Assembly: GCA_934130025.1 (NCBI GenBank)
Contig: CAKOXG010000033.1
Span: 1-12,758 of the forward strand
Length of the DNA stretch: 12,758 bases
Direction of reading: 5' to 3'
From: an uncultured Clostridia bacterium
GTDB taxonomy: Bacteria; Bacillota; Clostridia; TANB77; CAG-508
Part shown: positions 6,938 through 12,758 of the stretch, one piece after another
Layout of the letters: each line of letters opens with the position of its first letter
How positions within the stretch are numbered: position 1 is the first letter of the stretch
Notes under the pieces: generated by a model
Told to the model about the DNA's origin: nothing
Seen by the model: only the letters and a program-made list of their open reading frames with translations
The model's database searches: none
Position numbers and translations under genes: made by a program

Positions 6938-8530
6938 ATGAAAATAAGCACTATATTTAAATATATATTTATAGTATTCGCAATTGGGATAATTATATAT
7001 GGAGGATACAAAATTTATAAAAATAATAACCAAGAGGAAGAGCAGGAAAACGATTCTCAAACTGTTGCACAAGAGGAAATAATACGAGATATAAGGTTGG
7101 CTGTAACAAATTATGATACAATTAACCCGATTCTTACAAATAATAAAGAAATACTGAATATAGATACATTAATATTTGAACCATTATTTACATTTTCATC
7201 TGATTACATATTAACTCCATGCCTTGCAAAAGAATGCTCAAAAACAGGTGATAATACTTATGTAATTAAGGTGAATAATAGTGTAAATTGGCAAGATGGA
7301 ACATCATTTATGTCAAAAGATGTTGCTTTTACTATTGATGTAATAAAACAAAGCAATTCAATTTACAAATATAATGTTGAACATATAACAAATGTGGAAG
7401 TTGTTGATGCAAGCACATTGAAACTAACACTTGATGGAAATGTACCATTTTTTGAATATAACCTTACATTTCCAATACTTTCAAGCAACTATTATTTAGG
7501 AGAGGACTTCTTTACAAGTTCTAAAACCCCTATAGGAACAGGAAGATATAAAATAAGCAGTATAAATTCAAATAGTATAACATTAAGTAAAAATGAAAAT
7601 TGGAGAAATCCAGAGGCAGAAGAAATAAAATTGGATAATATAAAAATAAATTTATATACATCCATGGGAGAAGCTTTTAATAGTTTTAAAATTGGAAATG
7701 TAGATGTGCTTAATACAACTAACACGAACTTTGGCGAATATATAGGAACAATAGGTTTTAATAAAGTTGAATATGCGGGTAGAGAATTTGATTTTTTAGC
7801 CCTAAATTGCAATGATGTAATACTAAAAGACGAAGCAGTAAGGCAGGCTTTAGGGTATGCAATAGATAAAGATGCCGTAGTATCTTCTGTATATAATAAT
7901 CAAAAATTTGTGTCACAGTATCCTCTTGATTATGGCAATTATTTATATACCGCCGAAAATGTAAGTTCAGGATATAATGCTGAACAAGCCAAAAAAGTGC
8001 TAGAGGATGGTGGCTGGACATATAGAAATGGTAGATGGAAAAAGGAAATAGACGGAAGCTACAGAACATTAAGGTTGAAGATTGCGGTAAATAAAGATCA
8101 AGAAGGAAGAGTTCAAGCATCGGAGAAAATAAAGGAACAATTAAAAGATATTGGAATTGAAGTTATCATAAATAAAATAACAAATGATCAATATTCAAAA
8201 TACATATCAAATAAGGACTACCAAATTCTATACACAGGTGTTTATAATTCATTTACTCCAGATTTAACATATTATTTTTCTTCAGGAAATATAGAAAATT
8301 ATTATAATGAGGAAATGCAGGAATTAATAAATAACTCAGCAATAATAAAAGATTCAAAACAGCAAAAAGAAATATTTCAAAAAATATATACTTTATATAA
8401 AGAAGATGTGCCATTTATAGGAATATGTAGAAACAAAAATATTACAGTAACTTCACAATCTTTATATGGAAATATAGAGCCAAGTAATTATACAACATAC
8501 AATAAAGCAGAACTTTGGTATAGAAAGTAA
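6938..8530 (+). CDS. Membrane-anchored family 5 extracellular solute-binding protein (OppA/DppA-like), orphan
   Basis: A 530-residue protein of the SBP_bac_5 fold, whose members capture oligopeptides or other solutes for ABC importers. Family features include DTINPILTNNKEILN with LIFEPLFTFSSDY near the N-terminus, NWQDGTSFMSKDVAFTID (the WxDGxxxTAxDV-like motif), TPIGTGRYKI, and LKDEAVRQALGYAIDKDAVV in lobe II. The N-terminus (residues 1-25) is a basic start plus one hydrophobic helix with no lipobox Cys, followed by an acidic linker (QEEEQENDSQ). It therefore looks anchored by an uncleaved helix rather than as a lipoprotein. No permease or ATPase gene is nearby, so its transporter, if any, is elsewhere. 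It forms a single-gene unit between spoVS and recA. The ligand cannot be predicted. The RBS is weak (GAGAGA). Confidence 0.9.
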   Translation: MKISTIFKYIFIVFAIGIIIYGGYKIYKNNNQEEEQENDSQTVAQEEIIRDIRLAVTNYDTINPILTNNKEILNIDTLIFEPLFTFSSDYILTPCLAKECSKTGDNTYVIKVNNSVNWQDGTSFMSKDVAFTIDVIKQSNSIYKYNVEHITNVEVVDASTLKLTLDGNVPFFEYNLTFPILSSNYYLGEDFFTSSKTPIGTGRYKISSINSNSITLSKNENWRNPEAEEIKLDNIKINLYTSMGEAFNSFKIGNVDVLNTTNTNFGEYIGTIGFNKVEYAGREFDFLALNCNDVILKDEAVRQALGYAIDKDAVVSSVYNNQKFVSQYPLDYGNYLYTAENVSSGYNAEQAKKVLEDGGWTYRNGRWKKEIDGSYRTLRLKIAVNKDQEGRVQASEKIKEQLKDIGIEVIINKITNDQYSKYISNKDYQILYTGVYNSFTPDLTYYFSSGNIENYYNEEMQELINNSAIIKDSKQQKEIFQKIYTLYKEDVPFIGICRNKNITVTSQSLYGNIEPSNYTTYNKAELWYRK

Positions 8531-8595
8531 AAAAGGTGAAGTAAAAGAGTAAATGAAAATTGAAATAAAAAGAAAACAAAAGTTTGAAAAAAGCA

Positions 8596-8623
8596 TTGAC
8601 AAATGAAAAAAATAATGTATAAT
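8596..8623 (+). promoter_or_regulatory. recA promoter (consensus sigma-A)
   Basis: Perfect TTGACA (8596-8601) and perfect TATAAT (8618-8623) with a 16-nt spacer, about 70 bases upstream of the recA ATG. This is the strongest promoter in the window. Confidence 0.85.
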
Positions 8624-8639
8624 ATAAGAGTATTAAATA

Positions 8640-8653
8640 CAAACATGAATTCG
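8640..8653 (+). promoter_or_regulatory. Candidate degenerate LexA (SOS) operator of recA
   Basis: CAAACATGAATTCG matches 10 of 14 positions of the Bacillus LexA box CGAACATATGTTCG, with 4 of 5 in each half-site. It lies just downstream of the predicted transcription start, a position where LexA could block recA transcription. The half-sites are imperfect, so this is tentative. Confidence 0.4.
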
Positions 8654-8693
8654 CTTATAATTAAGGCATAATAAAAATCTAGGAGGAATTTTT

Positions 8694-9758
8694 ATGGGAA
8701 TAGATAATAACGAGAAAAAGAAGGCTTTAGAATCTGCATTAGGACAAATTGAAAAACAATTTGGAAAAGGTTCTGTAATGAAATTAGGAGATTTTACAGC
8801 AATGAATGTAGAAGCAATCCCTACAGGGGCACTAAGCCTTGATGTCGCACTAGGAATAGGAGGAATTCCAAAGGGAAGAATTATAGAGATATTTGGCCCT
8901 GAATCATCAGGAAAAACAACATTAGCACTACATATGATAGCAGAATGCCAAAAAAGAGGTGGAGAGGCAGCTTTTATAGATGCTGAACACGCTCTAGATC
9001 CAGTTTATGCAAAGCATTTAGGAGTTGATATAGACAACTTAATAGTTTCACAACCAGATACAGGAGAGCAAGCATTAGAAATAGCAGAAGCTCTTGTTAG
9101 AAGTGGTGCAATAGATATAATAGTAGTAGACTCTGTAGCAGCATTAGTTCCAAAAGCAGAAATAGATGGAGATATGGGAGATGCTCATGTTGGATTACAA
9201 GCAAGGCTTATGTCACAGGCATTAAGAAAATTAGCTGGAGTTTTAAATAAGTCAAATACAGCTATTGTATTCATAAATCAATTAAGAGAAAAAGTTGGAA
9301 TAATGTTTGGAAACCCTGAGACTACACCTGGAGGAAGAGCATTAAAGTTCTATGCTTCTGTTAGGTTGGATATTAGAAAAATAGAAAATTTAAAACAAGA
9401 TGGTGAAGTATTTGGTAATAGAGTAAGAGTTAAGGTAGTAAAAAATAAGGTTGCTCCACCATTCAGAGAGGCAGAATTTGATATAATTTATGGAAAAGGA
9501 ATCTCAAAGGCTGGAAATATATTAGACCTAGGAGTAAACTTAGACATTGTAGAAAAAAGTGGTTCTTGGTTTGCTTATGATGGAACAAGAATTGGACAAG
9601 GAAGAGAAAATGCAAAGAGATATTTTGAAGAAAATCCAGAGATAATGAATGATGTTGAAAAGAAAGTAAGAGAAAAATTTAACGAAGCATTCGAAAAAAG
9701 TCTTAGCGAAGGTGGAGAAGAGCCTGAAGAAGATGAAGAAGATGATATAGAAGAATAA
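8694..9758 (+). CDS. recA: Recombinase RecA
   Basis: ATP-dependent strand-exchange protein that forms filaments on single-stranded DNA and triggers LexA cleavage in the SOS response. It has 354 residues, with AGGAGG (8681-8686) before the ATG. Walker A GPESSGKT is at 68-75, the catalytic Glu98 lies in DAEHALDP, Walker B IIVVD at 142-146, the L2-region INQLREKVGIMFGNPETTPGG at about 194-214, and the RecA signature ALKFYASVR at 216-224. The C-terminus ends in the acidic tail typical of RecA (EEPEEDEEDDIEE). It is complete, with no intein or interruption. It has its own promoter and terminator, with recX following. Confidence 0.99.
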   Translation: MGIDNNEKKKALESALGQIEKQFGKGSVMKLGDFTAMNVEAIPTGALSLDVALGIGGIPKGRIIEIFGPESSGKTTLALHMIAECQKRGGEAAFIDAEHALDPVYAKHLGVDIDNLIVSQPDTGEQALEIAEALVRSGAIDIIVVDSVAALVPKAEIDGDMGDAHVGLQARLMSQALRKLAGVLNKSNTAIVFINQLREKVGIMFGNPETTPGGRALKFYASVRLDIRKIENLKQDGEVFGNRVRVKVVKNKVAPPFREAEFDIIYGKGISKAGNILDLGVNLDIVEKSGSWFAYDGTRIGQGRENAKRYFEENPEIMNDVEKKVREKFNEAFEKSLSEGGEEPEEDEEDDIEE

Positions 9759-9775
9759 TAACAAATGAAGGATAG

Positions 9776-9808
9776 AAATAGAGAACAAAAGATGATTCTC
9801 TATTTTTA
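9776..9808 (+). terminator. Rho-independent terminator after recA
   Basis: Perfect 10-bp stem AAATAGAGAA (9776-9785) and TTCTCTATTT (9796-9805) with a 10-nt loop, running into a T-rich tail. It separates recA from recX, though read-through may still supply recX. Confidence 0.8.
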
Positions 9809-9890
9809 TTTAAAAGAATCAATAAAAGTATTACAAATACATTATAAATTTCTAATAAAAACTATAATATAAAAAAAGAAGGAATAGAAA

Positions 9891-10337
9891 ATGTATACAA
9901 TAGAAGAATATGATAAAGAAAAATCAAAAATTTTGAAATATATATTATATAAAAAAAGAAGCAAACAAGAAGTAAAAAATAAATTCTGCTCAACAATAAA
10001 TAATGAAATGTTAGAAGAAATAATAGAGGAACTAGAAGAAAATGGTTATATAGATGATTCTAATTATATTGAAAGAGCAGTGAAAGAATATGTAGCATTA
10101 AATGCCCTATCTTTAAAAGAAGTAAAATATAAATTAATGGCAAAAGGAATAAAATCAGGATTAATTGAAGACTACTTCTCAGAGCATCAAGATGAAATGC
10201 AGGAATATGAAATTAACTCTGCTAAAAAACTCATACTAAAAAAACAAAACCAAATGGATGAAACAACCCTTATGCAGTTTCTTTTAAAAAAAGGATACAA
10301 AACAGAAAATATAAGGGAAGCAATAGGAAGAATATAA
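9891..10337 (+). CDS. recX: Regulatory protein RecX
   Basis: Binds RecA filaments and modulates recombinase and SOS activity. The 148-residue protein shows the repeated three-helix RecX units: ILKYILYKKRSKQEVKNKF, EELEENGYIDDSNYIERAVKEYV and LSLKEVKYKLMAKGI, then a degenerate last unit ending FLLKKGYKTENIREAI. The length is in the normal RecX range. GAAGGAA lies about 8 nt before the ATG. A TATAAT (9863-9868) is present upstream but without a good -35, so expression may come from recA read-through or a weak local promoter. Position directly after recA supports the call. Confidence 0.93.
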   Translation: MYTIEEYDKEKSKILKYILYKKRSKQEVKNKFCSTINNEMLEEIIEELEENGYIDDSNYIERAVKEYVALNALSLKEVKYKLMAKGIKSGLIEDYFSEHQDEMQEYEINSAKKLILKKQNQMDETTLMQFLLKKGYKTENIREAIGRI

Positions 10338-10450
10338 AAAACAAAGACACAATAAATAAAAATTGTAAATTTTAATAGTTAAATTTAATAGATGAATGAT
10401 AAATATATTTATAAATAATTTATATTATGTAAAAATTTGAATTAATGTTA

Positions 10451-10507
10451 AAAAAATAGAAATTTTAAGGCTAATGGTTAAATATTGCTTCAGAATTTCT
10501 ATTTTTT
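10451..10507 (+). terminator. Rho-independent terminator after recX (possibly bidirectional)
   Basis: A perfect stem of up to 14 bp joins the A-run plus TAGAAATT (10451-10464) to AATTTCTA plus the T-run (10493-10506). The 28-nt loop contains a further short AGGC/GCTT pairing. The T run at 10501-10507 gives the tail. A and T runs on both sides would allow termination from either strand. Confidence 0.75.
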
Positions 10508-10532
10508 CATTTAATTTTTTTCAAAAATTCAT

Positions 10533-10549
10533 TTAAGTAAAATACTTAA
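10533..10549. repeat. 17-bp palindromic repeat, copy 1
   Basis: TTAAGTA-AAA-TACTTAA, a perfect 7-bp inverted repeat around three bases. The exact reverse complement of these 17 bases recurs at 10713-10729. It could be a regulator binding site or one end of a small element. Confidence 0.6.
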
Positions 10550-10712
10550 TGATAAAAATTTATACAATAATTATAGCATAAGGTTCAGTAAAGTCAATGG
10601 AAACTTCCGAAATCTTTAAATAAAAAAATTGTAAGAAAATCAAGAGATTTTGCAACGTAAAGAACTGTGTAAATACAGAAATACCAATAAAAACTCCGTT
10701 TTATATTTTCCC

Positions 10713-10729
10713 TTAAGTATTTTACTTAA
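10713..10729. repeat. 17-bp palindromic repeat, copy 2 (extends to 9-bp arms)
   Basis: TTAAGTA-TTT-TACTTAA, the exact reverse complement of the copy at 10533-10549. Here the arms extend to CCTTAAGTA and TACTTAAGG (10711-10731). The pair therefore forms terminal inverted repeats of a segment of about 197 bp. Confidence 0.6.
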
Positions 10730-10738
10730 GGATAGAAA

Positions 10739-10772
10739 ATACAATATTTTGTTTTAAAAACAAGTATTGTAT
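10739..10772 (+). repeat. 34-nt imperfect hairpin in the leader
   Basis: ATACAATA (10739-10746) pairs with TATTGTAT (10765-10772), and after a TT/C internal bulge TTGTTTT pairs with AAAACAA near the apex. No T tract follows, so it is not a classical terminator. It lies within the region that would fold over the downstream RBS. Confidence 0.5.
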
Positions 10773-10820
10773 CAAAACCGAAATTTTCCGAATAGTAAAA
10801 ATAAAACGGGAGAAAAAAAT

Positions 10821-12758
10821 ATGGAAGAAAAGAACAAAGAGAAGATTTTTAAAGAAAGAAAACGGAATTACGTTTATTGCTCTTGTTGTTACCATTGTGG
10901 TAATGCTTGTTTTAGCAGGAGTAAGCATTAGTTTGCTTACAGGTGATAATGGAGTGATTACTAAATCAAAAGAAACTAAGATTACTACCATGCTTAGTTC
11001 ATATGTGGAGCAGTATAAATTATTTATAACTGCAAAGGAGATGGAAAATTCTGAATTCTATGCAGGAAGCTTAACTGCTGGAAAAGATAGCATATATTAC
11101 AATACAAAAACATCAAATAGTGAAAAAAGTATTAGAGATATAATAAATGGAATAAGTGATGAGTACTTGGAAAAATTAGAGATTATTAAAGGTAAAATGA
11201 TTATTAATACTCAGGATAGGCAATTAATAAAAATTGCTCAAAATGTTGGAATAGAGCCAAATCCATATGTAATAAAAAATGGAGAGTTAATGTCTAACGA
11301 TGGCAACTTGTTGTTAGTAGATGAAAATGGAGCCCTTACGTTGCCAGAAAGTGTAACTAAAATTGGAACAGGAGCTTTTTCAAATGTTAATGGTTTAAAA
11401 ACAATAATAATTCCTGGAACAGTAAAAACAATAGGAGATTATGCTTTTGCAAATAATCAAACTTTGGAAAAAGTAGTAATTGAAGATGGAGTTGGAAGCA
11501 TTGGCGTTAGAGCCTTTGCTAATTGTAGGAATTTAACTGATGTAACATTACCAGATAGCATAAAAACTATACAGAGCCAGGCTTTTATGACATGCAGTAA
11601 TATAAAAAACATAGAGATACCAGCTGATATTGAGAAGATAGATGAATATGTATTTTCACAATCTGGATTGACTGATTTAACATTTAGAGGAGATAAAATT
11701 AAAAGTATAGGAAAAGAGGCTTTTTTTGGTACAAAAATAAGTGAATTAAAAATAACAAAAAATGTAGAAAATATAGAAAAAACGGCATTTGACCATTGTA
11801 CAGAATTAGCTAACATACAAATTGAAAAAGAAAACAGTAATTTTATATATAATAATGGATTATTAATGCCTAGTACTAAAGAGAGTGTATTATTTGTATC
11901 AACGAAATATTATAAGAAAATTAGCATATTTGAAATACCAGAAGGTGTAGTGGATTTTTCATGTAATATAGCAGAGTTGAGCAATATAACAACATTAAAA
12001 ATTCCGAAAAGCACTGCAAATTTAAATGCAAGAAATTTACCAACTAGTATAAATGTAGTAGAAATAGCGGAAGAAAATGAAAGTCTGAAAGTAGCAGAAG
12101 GCTGCATATACACGAAAACAAGCCCTGTAACATTAATTTTTTGTTATTCAAAGCTTAGTGAAATAAGTTTGCAAGAACCATCAGAAGTAATTGGAAAATA
12201 TGCTTTTATGGGAGCTATAAATGCAACAAAAATTACTTTAAATAAAGAAACGAATAAAATACAAAATCAAGTATTTTCCAATTGCTATCAGCTGAGAGAG
12301 GTGAATATTGGTGAGAAAGTAAATGCTATCAATCCAACATTTTCACTGGGAAATTATAATATAAATTTAAAAATAGATGAGAACAATGAGAACTACACAA
12401 TTGAAAATGGGGTGTTATATAATAAAAGCAAGGATACAATAATAACAGTAATGAAACAGATAAATGGGAAATTTAACTTAGAAGATAGTGTAAAAATTGT
12501 TGGAGAAAGATCATTTTATGCTCAAACAAAAATGACAGAAATAAACTTAAATAAGGTGGTTAAGATTCAAGATAATCCTTTTTGGAACTGCTCTGGCATA
12601 AAAATAATAGAAGTTCCAAGCACAATAACTGAAATTGATAAAAACGCATTTCAGGGTGCTTCAGAAGCAAGCAAAATAATAATCCACCGTAAAGAGAATG
12701 CTATATCTGGGAGTCCGTTTGGAAGTCCATTTGGATTAAGAGCAATAGAGTGGGATGG
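10821..12758 (+). CDS. Prepilin-like N-terminus plus BspA-type leucine-rich-repeat surface protein; apparent frameshift near the start, 3' end outside window
   Basis: The long open frame (codons in phase with base 10864) runs to the window edge. It begins with NGITFIALVVTIVVMLVLAG, a type IV prepilin-like helix (cleavage expected after G) with Ala where pilins have Glu5. A linker (SLLTGDNGVITKSKE) and a domain of about 110 residues follow. From about base 11320 come BspA/LRR_5 repeats, with some twelve units ending in patterns such as KIGTGAF, TIGDYAF, SIGVRAF, VIGKYAF and EIDKNAF. The only good start, ATG 10821 with GGGAG 8 nt upstream, is in another phase. It reads MEEKNKEKIFKERK and would stop after 36 codons, at the TAG around 10929. 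Removing one base in 10845-10864 gives MEEKNKEKIFKKENGITF, a normal family N-terminus. The protein is probably surface-exposed or secreted; binding role inferred. The final phrase SPFGSPFGLRAIEWDG suggests the C-terminus is near. Confidence 0.82.

Larger units (their letters stand above)
10694..10812 (+). promoter_or_regulatory. Predicted leader structure that covers the LRR-gene Shine-Dalgarno
   Basis: CTCCGTTTTATATTTT (10694-10709) can pair with AAAAATAAAACGGGAG (10797-10812): four pairs, one bulged G, seven pairs, one mismatch and three pairs. The second arm includes the GGGAG at 10808-10812 that serves the ATG at 10821. Two hairpins sit inside: CCTTAAGTA/TACTTAAGG (10711-10731) and the 34-nt ATACAATA...TATTGTAT (10739-10772). 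Such folding would hide the RBS. It was worked out by eye, without energy calculation. Confidence 0.4.
10338..10820 (+). other. 483-base gene-free region: recX terminator plus long LRR-gene leader
   Basis: No coding region was found on either strand. The first 110 bases are almost pure A/T without clear structure. A terminator follows (10451-10507), then two mutually inverted palindromes (10533-10549 and 10713-10729). Between them (about 10560-10690) are two small hairpins: AAAATC/GATTTT with an AAGA loop (10636-10651) and CTGTG/TACAG (10665-10678), separated by GCAACGTAAAGAA. The last 120 bases fold over the LRR-gene RBS. I found no convincing promoter, though one must exist for the downstream gene. 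Confidence 0.6.

Noticed and set aside
8531..8693. Small ORF or RNA gene between the binding-protein gene and recA
   Set aside because: The gap is accounted for by the recA promoter, the possible LexA site and the RBS; no coding or structured signal beyond these.
10560..10690. Firm call of a c-di-GMP-I riboswitch
   Set aside because: Only a short ACGTAAAG-like core and hairpin layout match; the tetraloop receptor, most conserved bases and the 3' P1 strand are not visible. Kept as a low-score finding only.
10711..10731. CCTTAAGTA/TACTTAAGG hairpin as a terminator
   Set aside because: No T tract follows it; it fits better as a repeat or part of the leader structure.
1..12758. CRISPR array, insertion sequence, prophage or tRNA genes
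   Set aside because: No regularly spaced direct repeats, transposase, integrase or cloverleaf-like sequence was seen; all intact genes share the same A/T-rich style.

Overview
The window is A/T-rich chromosomal DNA with AGGAGG-type ribosome binding sites, near-consensus sigma-A promoters and spoVS next to ymdB. This points to a Gram-positive Firmicute, most likely a gut-type Clostridia member; the exact taxon cannot be read from the sequence. Every supported gene is on the + strand. No IS element, tRNA, rRNA or CRISPR array was seen.

Layout. (1) 1-950: the 3' part of a UDP-glucose 6-dehydrogenase gene, which makes UDP-glucuronate for capsule or exopolysaccharide. (2) 980-3057: a three-gene surface cassette behind its own promoter. 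It encodes a small secreted protein ending in a sortase-type signal (LVQTG, hydrophobic stretch, KK tail), a sortase, and a four-helix membrane protein of unknown function. (3) 3069-5600: a second promoter and the polysaccharide phosphoregulatory trio CpsC (Wzz-like co-polymerase and kinase activator), CpsD (BY-kinase with an unusually long charged tail) and CpsB (PHP-type tyrosine phosphatase). (4) 5622-6849: ymdB (cyclic-nucleotide phosphodiesterase) directly after cpsB, then spoVS with its own strong RBS, closed by a terminator. (5) 6873-8530: a promoter and an orphan, membrane-anchored family 5 solute-binding protein. (6) 8596-10507: recA with a consensus promoter and a degenerate LexA-like site, a terminator, recX, and a second terminator. 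(7) 10508-12758: a long structured leader and a large prepilin-like/BspA leucine-rich-repeat surface protein that runs off the window end.

How it fits together. Most of the window concerns the cell surface: polysaccharide precursor supply, control of polysaccharide polymerisation by tyrosine phosphorylation, sortase anchoring, and a surface LRR protein. Embedded in it is the ymdB-spoVS-recA neighbourhood known from Bacillus, without the rny gene that usually sits there.

Most notable points. The LRR gene is frameshifted between its only well-placed ATG (10821) and its prepilin-like segment (from 10864). Its leader can form a structure that covers its Shine-Dalgarno. Two 17-bp palindromes that are exact reverse complements bracket about 200 bp of that leader. 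The sortase is paired with a substrate whose motif has V in place of the usual P.
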